From: Rhodocyclaceae bacterium
GTDB taxonomy: Bacteria; Pseudomonadota; Gammaproteobacteria; Burkholderiales; Rhodocyclaceae
Reading direction: 5' to 3'
NCBI GenBank assembly: GCA_018262875.1
Contig: JADFDL010000018.1
Span: 1 to 15,186 of the forward strand
DNA length: 15,186 bases
Shown: in pieces, positions 1 to 6,972 of the stretch
Numbering within the stretch: the first letter of the stretch is position 1
Layout of the letters: each line of letters opens with the position of its first letter
Notes under the pieces: model-generated
Database searches by the model: none
Told to the model about the DNA's origin: nothing
The model's input: the letters and a program-made list of their open reading frames with translations, nothing else
Program-made: the position numbers and the translations under genes

Positions 1-1
1 C

Positions 2-469
<468 letters not shown>

Positions 470-470
470 C

Positions 471-1379
471 ATGCGCGCGACGATCCTGGAACGAATCGCC
501 TTGTTCGCCTGCTGCCTGGGCCTGGCCGCGGCTGCGCAGGCTTCTGAAGAGGCGGGTCTCGCCGCCGTGCGCGATCTGGGCCGCCTCAACGGCAATGCGC
601 TTGCCTGCGGGCAGAAGGACACGGCCGCCTGGGTGAGAGTGCTCATGCTCAACCACGCGCCCAAGACCCGCACCTACGGCGAGGCTTACGAAGGGGGCAC
701 GCAGGAAACCTTTGCCGCCCATGGCCGTGGCGAGCCCTGCGCAGCACCGGCCGTGCTGGCCGCCAGGCTCGATGCCGTCACGCAGCGCCTGAAGGCTGCG
801 CTGCCGGTGCCCGGCCAGGTGCCGCAGGGGCACAACAGTCCCGCGGAAAGCGTGCCGAACGCCGTCGTGCCGCGCTATCTGCTGCAGGATCCGAACGGCC
901 GGGCGGTGACGAACGAGGACTTCCTCGGCCGTTTCCAGTTGGTTGCCTTCGGTTACACCTCCTGCCCCGATGTCTGCCCGACCACGCTGCTGGAAATGAA
1001 GGAGGTGCTGAAACTCCTCGGCGACAAGGCTGCGCAACTGCAAGCGATTTTCATCACGGTCGATCCCGAGCGCGACAGCGACCAGGTGCTGCGCGAATAC
1101 ACCGCCGCCTTCGATCCGCGCATCCTGGGATTGCGCGGCTCCGAGGCGCTGACCCGCCGCGCCGCCGCCGAGTTCAGGATGCGCTATGAAAAGGTGCGCG
1201 ACCCGGCCGCGCCGCCGGGCAGCTATACGGTGGACCACTCCGCCGGCATGGTGCTGCTCGGCCTGGACGGACGCGCCGTCGTCCGTTTCGCCTATGCCAC
1301 GCCGGCAAAGCTGATGGCCGAACGGATAGGTGTTCTGATGCAAGAGGGCGGTCCGCACCAGTTTCCGCGCCGGCGATGA
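471..1379 (+). CDS. SCO1/SenC/PrrC-like protein with an extra N-terminal domain
   Basis: The protein has 302 residues. A signal peptide (about residues 1-24, ending AAAQA/SEE) exports it to the periplasm. The C-terminal thioredoxin-like SCO domain (about 134-290) carries the copper/redox motif CPDVC (Cys165, Cys169) and the distal ligand His256 in VDHSAGM; both are the defining SCO residues. SCO proteins deliver copper to, or maintain thiols in, cytochrome c oxidase. Typical SCO proteins have about 200 residues. Here an additional domain of about 100 residues (26-125) precedes the SCO domain and has two cysteines (Cys46 in ALACGQ, Cys90 in GEPCAA); I do not recognise it. The start is one base after the ettA stop. 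Its TGA overlaps the next gene's ATG (ATGA), implying translational coupling. No oxidase genes are nearby. Confidence 0.9.
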   Translation: MRATILERIALFACCLGLAAAAQASEEAGLAAVRDLGRLNGNALACGQKDTAAWVRVLMLNHAPKTRTYGEAYEGGTQETFAAHGRGEPCAAPAVLAARLDAVTQRLKAALPVPGQVPQGHNSPAESVPNAVVPRYLLQDPNGRAVTNEDFLGRFQLVAFGYTSCPDVCPTTLLEMKEVLKLLGDKAAQLQAIFITVDPERDSDQVLREYTAAFDPRILGLRGSEALTRRAAAEFRMRYEKVRDPAAPPGSYTVDHSAGMVLLGLDGRAVVRFAYATPAKLMAERIGVLMQEGGPHQFPRRR

Positions 1380-2182
1380 CGGGACGTATGCCGGCCCTGT
1401 TCGTCGGGCACGGCAGCCCGATGAACACGCTGGAGGACAACCGTTTCACTGCAGCCTGGCGGCGCATCGGACAAGCGCTGCCGCGACCTGCCGCGGTGCT
1501 GGTCGTGTCGGCGCACTGGTACCTTCGCGGCACTGCGGTTACGGCGATGGATGCGCCGAGGACGATTCACGATTTCCAGGGTTTCCCGCAGGAACTCTTC
1601 GCATTCCGTTATCCCGCTCCGGGAAGCCCGGCGCTGGCTGCGCGCGTGCGCGAACTCTTGCAGCCACTGGAAGTGGCGGCGGATCATTCCTGGGGGATCG
1701 ATCACGGCGCCTGGTCGGTGCTCGCGCACTTGTTCCCGGCGGCGGATATCCCGGTGGTGCAACTGAGCATCGATCGCACCCGGCCGGCACGATTCCACTT
1801 TGAAACCGGGGAGCGCCTCGCCGCACTGCGCGACGAGGGCGTGCTGATCCTGGGAAGCGGCAACGTCGTGCACAACCTCGGCATGCTCCGATGGGACGCG
1901 CCGGAAGCCGCCTATGACTGGGCGCAGCGTTTCGAGCAGGCCGTCAAGGACCGCTTGTTGCAACGCGGCCATGCAGCCCTGGTCAACTGGGAACAACTTG
2001 ACGCGCAGGCGCGGCTTGCGGTGCCGACGCCAGAACATTACCTGCCGCTGCTCTACTGCATTGCTGTACAGCGGGAAGACGAGCCGGTGAGCTTTCCGGT
2101 CGAGGGCATGGACATGGGCTCCCTCAGCATGCTGACAGTCGGCATCGGCGCCATCCGAGGGTTACAATTCCCGCAACCATAG
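1376..2182 (+). CDS. ygiD: YgiD-type extradiol ring-cleavage dioxygenase (LigB superfamily)
   Basis: The protein has 268 residues, matching the 4,5-DOPA extradiol dioxygenase family (E. coli YgiD, plant DODA), which are metal-dependent class III enzymes of the LigB fold. Conserved His residues lie where the family has metal ligands and acid/base residues: His12 in VGHGSPMN, His47 in SAHW, His110 in WGIDHGAW, His166 in GSGNVVHN and His221 in PTPEHYLP. The substrate in bacteria is usually unknown, so DOPA is only the family name. The ATG at 1376 overlaps the stop of the SCO gene; a second Met at residue 5 (nt 1388) is an alternative start. Downstream spacing of 20 nt suggests that the AsmA-like gene belongs to the same operon. 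The family call is firm and the substrate is not. Confidence 0.9.
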   Translation: MTGRMPALFVGHGSPMNTLEDNRFTAAWRRIGQALPRPAAVLVVSAHWYLRGTAVTAMDAPRTIHDFQGFPQELFAFRYPAPGSPALAARVRELLQPLEVAADHSWGIDHGAWSVLAHLFPAADIPVVQLSIDRTRPARFHFETGERLAALRDEGVLILGSGNVVHNLGMLRWDAPEAAYDWAQRFEQAVKDRLLQRGHAALVNWEQLDAQARLAVPTPEHYLPLLYCIAVQREDEPVSFPVEGMDMGSLSMLTVGIGAIRGLQFPQP

Positions 2183-2190
2183 CGTCAGCA

Positions 2191-2196
2191 AAGGAG
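2191..2196 (+). promoter_or_regulatory. Ribosome binding site of the AsmA-like gene
   Basis: AAGGAG is placed 6 nt before the ATG at 2203. It is the strongest Shine-Dalgarno sequence in this operon and settles the start codon. Confidence 0.8.
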
Positions 2197-2202
2197 TCGA
2201 TC

Positions 2203-3321
2203 ATGGCCGCATCGAAATCGCAGCGCTGGGCCGTCATTGGGCTGGCCATCGTCGTCAGCCTGGTCGTGCTGGTCGCCGGCGGACTGTATTTCGGCGCCAA
2301 GGCGCTCAAGGGCAAGGTCGAACAGGCGCTCGGGCCGGAGAGCGAGATCGGTGAAATCCGCCTCGGCCTGACTGCCGTCGAAATCGTCAAGCTGCGCATC
2401 AAGGCGCCTTCGGGCTGGCCGGCGCCGGACACGCTGCGCGCCGAGCGCATCCGCATCGCGCCCGACCTGCTCGGGCTGCTGTCCGCCCGGGTGAATATCT
2501 CCAGCATTGTCATCGAGGGCGGCTATGTCTCCACGTCTCGCAGCGCCGACGGCAAGCTGCGCGTCGTGCCCAGCCTGCTGGAAAAGAAGGATGACAAGAA
2601 AGAGGGCGGCAAGGGACCGGAAGTGGGCATTGGCGTCATCGAGCTGAAGGACGGCGTGATGGAGTTCTTTGACGCCACGGTGAGGAAACCGGCCCACAGG
2701 ATTCGCCTGGAGCAGTTGCAGGCGAAAGTGACGGATCTTCACCTGCCCGAGTTGAAGGCCAGGTCGCAGCTTCATCTCGACGGCGTGCTGAAAGGCGTCA
2801 GGAGCGACGGCAAGATCCTCATCGACGGCTGGATGGAGTTCGCCAGCAAGGATTCCGTCATCAGCAACACCCTGCGCGGCGTCGACCTCATCGCCCTGCA
2901 ACCCTATCTGCTCAAGGCGTCGGAAACCGGCGTCAGGAAAGGCAGGCTGGATCTCGATCTGAAATCCACCATCAAGGCCAACCACCTCAACGCACCCGGC
3001 ACGTTAACGCTCAATGGCCTTGAACTGGAGTCCGGCGGTACTTTCATGGGCATGCCGCGGGCCGCGGTGGTCGGTCTCATGAAGGACAAGAACGACAGGA
3101 TTGCCGTCAAGTTCACGCTTGACGGCAAGCTCGACGACCCGAACTTCAAGCTGAACGAAGGTTTCTCCACCCGCGTCGCCTCGTCGCTCGGGGATGTCAT
3201 GGGCGTAAGCGTCGAAGGCCTGGCAAAGGGCGCCGGTTCGTTGGGGCAAAAGGGTGTGGAAGCAGCCGGCGGCGCCGTCGAGGGCGTCGGCAAGGCTGTC
3301 AAAGGCATCTTCGGCAAGTAG
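2203..3321 (+). CDS. AsmA/DUF748-like inner-membrane-anchored periplasmic protein
   Basis: The protein has 372 residues. One N-terminal membrane segment (about 9-31, AVIGLAIVVSLVVLVAGGLY) is followed by a periplasmic region. The stretch at 45-125 (alternating IGEIRLGLTAVEIVKLRI, then IRIAPDLLGLLSARVNISSI) is the beta-strand pattern of AsmA-family and DUF748 proteins, which resemble lipid-transport bridge proteins with TamB and YhdP. A charged linker (KKDDKKEGGKG, 128-138) separates it from a second beta-rich part. The last 50 or so residues are rich in Gly, Ala and Val (QKGVEAAGGAVEGVGKAVKG) and look like an amphipathic or flexible tail. The start is fixed by a strong ribosome binding site AAGGAG at 2191-2196. 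At 372 residues it is much shorter than AsmA itself (about 600). The precise role is unknown. Confidence 0.75.
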   Translation: MAASKSQRWAVIGLAIVVSLVVLVAGGLYFGAKALKGKVEQALGPESEIGEIRLGLTAVEIVKLRIKAPSGWPAPDTLRAERIRIAPDLLGLLSARVNISSIVIEGGYVSTSRSADGKLRVVPSLLEKKDDKKEGGKGPEVGIGVIELKDGVMEFFDATVRKPAHRIRLEQLQAKVTDLHLPELKARSQLHLDGVLKGVRSDGKILIDGWMEFASKDSVISNTLRGVDLIALQPYLLKASETGVRKGRLDLDLKSTIKANHLNAPGTLTLNGLELESGGTFMGMPRAAVVGLMKDKNDRIAVKFTLDGKLDDPNFKLNEGFSTRVASSLGDVMGVSVEGLAKGAGSLGQKGVEAAGGAVEGVGKAVKGIFGK

Positions 3322-3357
3322 GCGAAGGCTGCGCTGCCGGGGGTGTTTGGTGGGCGG

Positions 3358-4575
3358 CTAGGAGCGTTCTGCGAGCCAGTCCCTGATCCGCTCATACACC
3401 TGCGTCCGGCAAAGCAGATCGAGATGGCCGGTTGCATGGGCGATCCATTGCCGGTCTGGCGGGAACATCAGGTTGCGGTCGTCTTCCGCATGGCAGCCGA
3501 GTGCGCTCGCCAGCGGCACCAGCCCGTCGCCGATCAGTCTGTCTTTCAGATCGCCCGCCTGCTTGCCGGTGGTCCCGGCAATCGCATAGCACAGCACGTC
3601 TTCGGGCAATGGGACCACCGCGTGGTGGCCGGCGGAACGGGCAAAGCGGTCGCGGCCGTGCCAGTCCTCGTCGAGCAAATAAGTGTGGCGCAAGTCCGTG
3701 ATGCCCGCGCTGCGGATCTTGCCCAGGCGTGACAGGGGCGCGGTGTAGGGGCTGGCGCCCAAGGTGATGTCGATCAAGTTGCCGCCGCGCTCCATCGGCG
3801 CGCCGTGGTGAGGCGTGCCGAGAAATACGAGCTTCTTCAGTCGCTGCGGCCAGGCGTGGCCCGCCGCCGTGCCGTAATGCCAGGCGCTGCGCGCCAGCAG
3901 GCCGCCCATGCTGTGGCCGAGGATGGTCAGTTCCTTGACCGGAACCGGCCAGTGGGCGAGCAGGGCTTCGAGCAGGTCGGCGAATTCGCGTCCGTTGACG
4001 GAGATATGGCGGCCGCTGTTGTAGTGCAGATAGACGCTTGTGCAGCCGAGGTCGCGCGCCAGTGCGGCGCCGTGGTCGTGGCCCTGCCGCATCCACTGCA
4101 AGTCGTTCATGCACAGGCCGTGCGCCAGGACCAGCAGCTTGCCGCCGGCATTCGGGATGGCGGAAGAGAGCGCCGTCTTGTCGAGTTGCAGCGGGCGTCC
4201 GTCGCGGCGCAGGCGCATGTGGATGGCCAGCGGATTTCCGCTGGCTTCGAGATAGTCGCCGAGGACGCCGTTGAGCACTGCCAGAATCGCCTCGCGTTCG
4301 GGTGAGGACTGCTTTTCGCCGAACAGCGGAACCAATCGTCCCAGCACCGCATCGAGCCCGCCGCCGACCAGTCGCGTCATGCCGCGGACGCTGCGATAAA
4401 CCAGCCCCGTAATGCCTGTCGTGCGCCCCGACTTCGGCTTGCCGAGAATGGCCGGCGTGCTGGCGATGTTGTGGTGCATCGCCTCGACAAGATCGGTCAG
4501 TCCGCCGACGGCGTCAATCGTCAGCCGGCTGAAGCCGCGGAGATCGGAGGGGTGGAGGTGGGATTTGCGTGTCAT
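3358..4575 (-). CDS. Alpha/beta hydrolase (lipase/PGAP1-like), 405 residues
   Basis: This is a serine hydrolase of the alpha/beta fold. The oxyanion-hole segment LVLAHGLCMND (148-158) precedes the nucleophile elbow LGHSMGG with Ser222. Asp350 in IGDGLVPLASALG and His384 in GHLDLL complete a credible catalytic triad. The sequence FLGTPHHGAPMERGGN after the elbow is typical of lipase-like and PGAP1-like esterases. A leading region of about 140 residues has amphipathic helices but no clear signal peptide, so a cytoplasmic or peripheral location is likely. The substrate is unknown. The start at 4575 has only a weak upstream purine run (GGGA); the first Met gives a protein in the family's range. 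It converges with the AsmA-like gene (36 nt apart) and diverges from the His-rich gene. Confidence 0.85.
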   Translation of the reverse strand: MTRKSHLHPSDLRGFSRLTIDAVGGLTDLVEAMHHNIASTPAILGKPKSGRTTGITGLVYRSVRGMTRLVGGGLDAVLGRLVPLFGEKQSSPEREAILAVLNGVLGDYLEASGNPLAIHMRLRRDGRPLQLDKTALSSAIPNAGGKLLVLAHGLCMNDLQWMRQGHDHGAALARDLGCTSVYLHYNSGRHISVNGREFADLLEALLAHWPVPVKELTILGHSMGGLLARSAWHYGTAAGHAWPQRLKKLVFLGTPHHGAPMERGGNLIDITLGASPYTAPLSRLGKIRSAGITDLRHTYLLDEDWHGRDRFARSAGHHAVVPLPEDVLCYAIAGTTGKQAGDLKDRLIGDGLVPLASALGCHAEDDRNLMFPPDRQWIAHATGHLDLLCRTQVYERIRDWLAERS

Positions 4576-4709
4576 GGGTTCGATCCCATCCGCGGCACGG
4601 GCGGATCCGGGTAGGCGAGGCGTTACATTCTATTGCAATTGCTTACAGCACCGCCCGCTATTGGCCGGCTAGCATGACCTCACCACAATCCAAGACGCAG
4701 GAGACTTCA

Positions 4710-4997
4710 ATGAGCAAGCGCAATCGTTCGATCCTGGCAGGCATCATGGGAGTGGCGATGCTGTCCATGTCGTCAGGCGCGTTCGCGCATGATCGTGGCA
4801 GGCACGGCGGACATCCAGGACACGGCTGGGGGCATTACCAGCACCACCACCACGATCATCACCGCTACAGGGTGGTTCGCGAGCGTGTTGTCATCCACCC
4901 GCCCCCGCCCGTGATCTACGCGCAGCGGGCCTACTACGGGCCGCCGGCGATTGTCATCGGCGTCGATCTCCCGCCGCTGCTGCTCAGGCTGCGCTGA
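4710..4997 (+). CDS. Small exported histidine-rich protein
   Basis: The protein has 95 residues. The start at 4710 is chosen over a longer in-frame reading because it has the ribosome binding site AGGAG (4699-4703) and gives a clean signal peptide: MSKRNR, a hydrophobic core (8-22) and a likely cleavage site after AFA at residue 26. The mature part begins with a stretch holding eleven His between residues 27 and 51 (including HHHHDHH), then basic and Pro/Tyr-rich segments (HPPPPVIYAQRAYYGPP), ending in a hydrophobic LPPLLLRLR. This resembles small periplasmic or outer-surface proteins with His- and PxPV-rich tracts. Metal binding (Ni, Co, Zn, Cu) is an inference from composition only. No named family is recognised. 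Confidence 0.75.
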   Translation: MSKRNRSILAGIMGVAMLSMSSGAFAHDRGRHGGHPGHGWGHYQHHHHDHHRYRVVRERVVIHPPPPVIYAQRAYYGPPAIVIGVDLPPLLLRLR

Positions 4998-5035
4998 GGT
5001 TTCCGTCGGCACGCGGCCGGGGTGTGTGTATCATT

Positions 5036-5064
5036 CCGGTTCCACCCTGCAGCAACGGAACCGG
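5036..5064 (+). promoter_or_regulatory. Hairpin covering the ribosome binding region of the folE-like gene
   Basis: A perfect 8-bp inverted repeat, CCGGTTCC (5036-5043) and GGAACCGG (5057-5064), has a 13-nt loop and ends two bases before the ATG at 5067. The only Shine-Dalgarno-like bases (GGAA, 5057-5060) are inside the downstream arm, so the folded leader would hide them. A regulatory role is inferred; it could also be incidental. Confidence 0.5.
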
Positions 5065-5066
5065 CC

Positions 5067-5705
5067 ATGGCAGACCTCTCCGATCACGACATGCCACCAA
5101 CGGCTTGCACGGGTATCGGCATCCCGCGCCAGAATGCCTTCGATGTCGCCGCCTTCGAGCGGGCCATCACCGACCTGCTCGCCGCCTGCGGCATTGCGCC
5201 GGACATGAAGCACATGGGCCGCACCGCGGAGCGCGTGCGCACGCTGTGGCAGAAACGCCTGCTGGGCGGCTACGACATGGACCCGGCCGAGGCGCTCGGC
5301 GAAGGTTTCGAGGACCGCCGCCGCGACATGGTGGTGGTGCGCGGCATTGCCGTGCATGGCGTCTGTCCGCACCACCTGGTGCCCTTCCGCGGCGTGGCGC
5401 ATGTCGCCTATCTTCCGGGCGGGCGCCTGCACGGCTTCGGCCGCATCGCCCGCATGGTGGATGCCATCGGCCACCGCTTCACCTACCAGGAATGGATGAC
5501 GCGCGACATCGCCGAGGCGCTGGTGACGCACGGCAAGGCGGCCGGCGGGGCTTGCGTGGTCGAGGCCGAGCAGCTCTGCCTGCTGCTGGGCGAAGATCGG
5601 CGCGGCGACGAGCGCGTGGTGACGCAGGCCTTTACCGGCGCGTTCGAGCAGTCGGATCAGTTGCGCACGGAATTCCTTCGAGCGATCGGCGGAAGAGTGT
5701 CATGA
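5067..5705 (+). CDS. GTP cyclohydrolase I family protein (FolE-like, altered active site)
   Basis: The protein has 212 residues, close to E. coli FolE (222). The family core is clear: GVCPHHLVPFRGVAHVAYLP with zinc-type ligands Cys100 and His103, the second zinc cysteine Cys171, Gln141-Glu142 (guanine recognition), and the end FTGAF...RTEFLRAI. Canonical GTP cyclohydrolase I opens GTP to dihydroneopterin triphosphate for folate or pterin synthesis. Several usual active-site positions differ. The residue two before the second zinc Cys is Gln169 (His179 in E. coli), the Ser of GLSK is Gly125, and the Arg that contacts phosphate (E. coli Arg185) appears to be Gly. It may therefore be a paralogue with another substrate. 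The ATG at 5067 is preferred to an upstream GTG at 5022 because family homology begins after it. Its stop overlaps the next gene (ATGA). Confidence 0.82.
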   Translation: MADLSDHDMPPTACTGIGIPRQNAFDVAAFERAITDLLAACGIAPDMKHMGRTAERVRTLWQKRLLGGYDMDPAEALGEGFEDRRRDMVVVRGIAVHGVCPHHLVPFRGVAHVAYLPGGRLHGFGRIARMVDAIGHRFTYQEWMTRDIAEALVTHGKAAGGACVVEAEQLCLLLGEDRRGDERVVTQAFTGAFEQSDQLRTEFLRAIGGRVS

Positions 5706-6556
5706 ACGAATTCATGCGGCAGGTGATTTCCGTCGATGCTCATCAACATGTCGTCGCCCGCTTCTTCATGCCGGCGGATGAGCCCAGGGCCGCGGTGCTC
5801 GTCGTGCCGGCGATGGGCGTCACGCAGGCGTTTTACGCGCCCTTCGCGCACTGGCTGGCGACACAGGGCTTTCTCGTGGCGACCTTCGACTACCGCGGCA
5901 TCGGCCAGTCGCGCCACGGCAGCCTGCGCAAGGTGTCGACCGACATCCTCGACTGGGCGCGGCTGGACTGTGCGGCAATGATCGATGCGATGGCGACGCG
6001 CGTCGGCGACAAGCCGCTCTACTGGGTGGGCCACAGCCTGGGCGGGCAGATCCTGCCTTTCGTGCCGAATCGCCAGCGGGTGTCGCGCGTGGTGACGGTG
6101 GCCACCGGCAGCGGCTACTGGCGCGAGAACACGGCGGCCTTGCGCCGCACGTCATGGTGGCTGTGGTTCGTCGCGGCGCCGCTGTCGGTGCGCCTGTTCG
6201 GCTATTTTCCCGGCAAGCGCCTGCGCAAGGTGGGCGACCTGCCGCGCGGCGTGATGGAGCAATGGCGGCGCTGGTGCCTCGACCCGGAATACGCCGTCGG
6301 CGTCGAAGGCGAGTCGGCACGCGCGCTGTACGCCGCCGTGGAGACGCCGATCGTCTCGCTGTCCTTCACGGACGACGAGTTCATGTCGCTGCGCAACACC
6401 GAATCGATACACGGCCAGTACGCCAACGCCCGGCGCACCATGAAGCGCATCGCGCCGAAGGAGATCGGCGAGAAGCGCATCGGCCATTTCGGCTTTTTCA
6501 AGCCGAAGTACGAGCACTCGTTATGGCGGGCCTATCTGCTGCCGGAGTTGGCCTGA
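5702..6556 (+). CDS. Alpha/beta hydrolase (COG4757-like)
   Basis: The protein has 284 residues and is a predicted cytoplasmic serine hydrolase. It shows LVVPAMGVTQAFYAPFAHWLA at 33-53, where the oxyanion loop lies, FDYRGIGQS (62-70), and the nucleophile elbow VGHSLGG with Ser112. Asp224/Asp225 in SFTDDEFMS and His262 in IGHFGFF are the likely remaining triad members. The pattern matches the uncharacterised COG4757 predicted hydrolases; the substrate is unknown. The ATG at 5702 overlaps the TGA of the GTP cyclohydrolase-like gene, so the two are translationally coupled, which hints at a shared pathway (inference). The aromatic stretch SWWLWFVAAPLSVRLFGYF (151-169) is hydrophobic but probably a lid element rather than a membrane segment. 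A palindrome just after the stop may end transcription. Confidence 0.85.
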   Translation: MNEFMRQVISVDAHQHVVARFFMPADEPRAAVLVVPAMGVTQAFYAPFAHWLATQGFLVATFDYRGIGQSRHGSLRKVSTDILDWARLDCAAMIDAMATRVGDKPLYWVGHSLGGQILPFVPNRQRVSRVVTVATGSGYWRENTAALRRTSWWLWFVAAPLSVRLFGYFPGKRLRKVGDLPRGVMEQWRRWCLDPEYAVGVEGESARALYAAVETPIVSLSFTDDEFMSLRNTESIHGQYANARRTMKRIAPKEIGEKRIGHFGFFKPKYEHSLWRAYLLPELA

Positions 6557-6560
6557 GCGC

Positions 6561-6620
6561 CGTCGTTCCCGCGGAAGCGGGAATCCACTGCCATGGATAC
6601 CCGCTTCCGCGGGGATGACG
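6561..6620. repeat. 60-bp palindromic (REP-like) element between convergent genes
   Basis: Two 27-bp arms (6561-6587 and 6594-6620) pair with three mismatches around the 6-base loop CTGCCA. The inner parts of the arms are CCGCGGAAGCGGG and CCCGCTTCCGCGG. This is the style of the dispersed 'TTCCCGCG...GCGGGAA' palindromes found between genes in many proteobacteria. It sits 4 bp after the hydrolase stop and directly against the stop codon of the CDGSH gene, so it may act as a bidirectional transcript end. There is no poly-T tract. Confidence 0.75.
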
Positions 6621-6860
6621 TCATAGGTTCTTGTGCGAGCCGTCGCACAGCGGCTTGTTCGCCGAGTGCTTGCAGCCGCAGAACCACACCTTTTCCGATT
6701 TCTCCGCCTTGTATTCCACTGGCGTGAATTCAGTGCCCTTGTGCGAGCCGTCGCACAGGGGCTGACTTTTGCTTTTTCCGCAGGCGCACCACCAGTAACT
6801 TTTGCCGGCTTCCACGTCCACGGCGTAGGGGGCTTTCTGGGGGATGTCGGGATTGTTCAT
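6621..6860 (-). CDS. Dual CDGSH-type iron-sulfur protein
   Basis: A protein of 79 residues has two complete CDGSH motifs (C-x-C-x2-S-x3-P-x-C-D-G-S-H): CACGKSKSQPLCDGSH and CGCKHSANKPLCDGSH. Each should bind one [2Fe-2S] cluster by three Cys and one His, as in the mitoNEET/CISD family. The two-motif form resembles soluble CISD3-like bacterial proteins, with proposed roles in electron or cluster transfer. The start at 6860 is chosen because GGAG lies 6 nt upstream and the length suits the family. An alternative ATG at 6905 would add 15 residues with a weaker ribosome site. The gene is divergent from tusE and shares the IscR-like operator at 6912-6936, consistent with control by Fe-S status. 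The family call is firm; the function is unknown. Confidence 0.9.
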   Translation of the reverse strand: MNNPDIPQKAPYAVDVEAGKSYWWCACGKSKSQPLCDGSHKGTEFTPVEYKAEKSEKVWFCGCKHSANKPLCDGSHKNL

Positions 6861-6898
6861 ATCGGTCTCCACTTTGATGGGGGTATCAGGATGTTCGT

Positions 6899-6927
6899 TT
6901 GACATTGAATAATACCTGACTAATAAT
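6899..6927 (+). promoter_or_regulatory. Predicted sigma70 promoter of tusE
   Basis: A consensus -35 TTGACA (6899-6904) is followed after 17 nt by AATAAT (6922-6927); TAATAA one base earlier is an alternative -10. Transcription would start near 6934, about 40 nt before the tusE ATG. The -10 falls within the IscR-like site, which would allow repression by occlusion. Confidence 0.6.
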
Positions 6928-6936
6928 ATCAAGTAT
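6912..6936. promoter_or_regulatory. IscR (type 1)-like operator between the CDGSH gene and tusE
   Basis: This is a 25-bp imperfect palindrome, ATACCTGACT at the left and TCAAGTAT at the right, around an A/T-only centre. Compared with the E. coli IscR type 1 consensus as I remember it (left ATASYYGACT, right TCRRSTAT), 22 of 25 positions agree; the three differences are all in the centre. IscR with a [2Fe-2S] cluster binds this class of site, usually to repress Fe-S genes. The site overlaps the tusE -10 and lies upstream of the CDGSH gene. Confidence 0.65.
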
Positions 6937-6972
6937 AAAGAAAAACCCCAATCCCGACAGAGAGAACACATC

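Noticed and set aside
4621..4680. A promoter for the His-rich gene (TTGCAA, TTACAG, TAGCAT elements)
   Set aside because: No pair of hexamers has acceptable spacing; nothing convincing is visible.
4569..4709. Upstream extension of the His-rich gene
   Set aside because: It would bury the signal peptide and overlaps the start of the divergent hydrolase; ATG 4710 has a proper ribosome binding site.
6756..6770. A 15-base exact match to repeat copy C (CAGGGGCTGACTTTT) inside the CDGSH gene
   Set aside because: It encodes part of the conserved first CDGSH motif, so it is explained by protein constraint, and the flanking bases do not match the repeat; likely chance.
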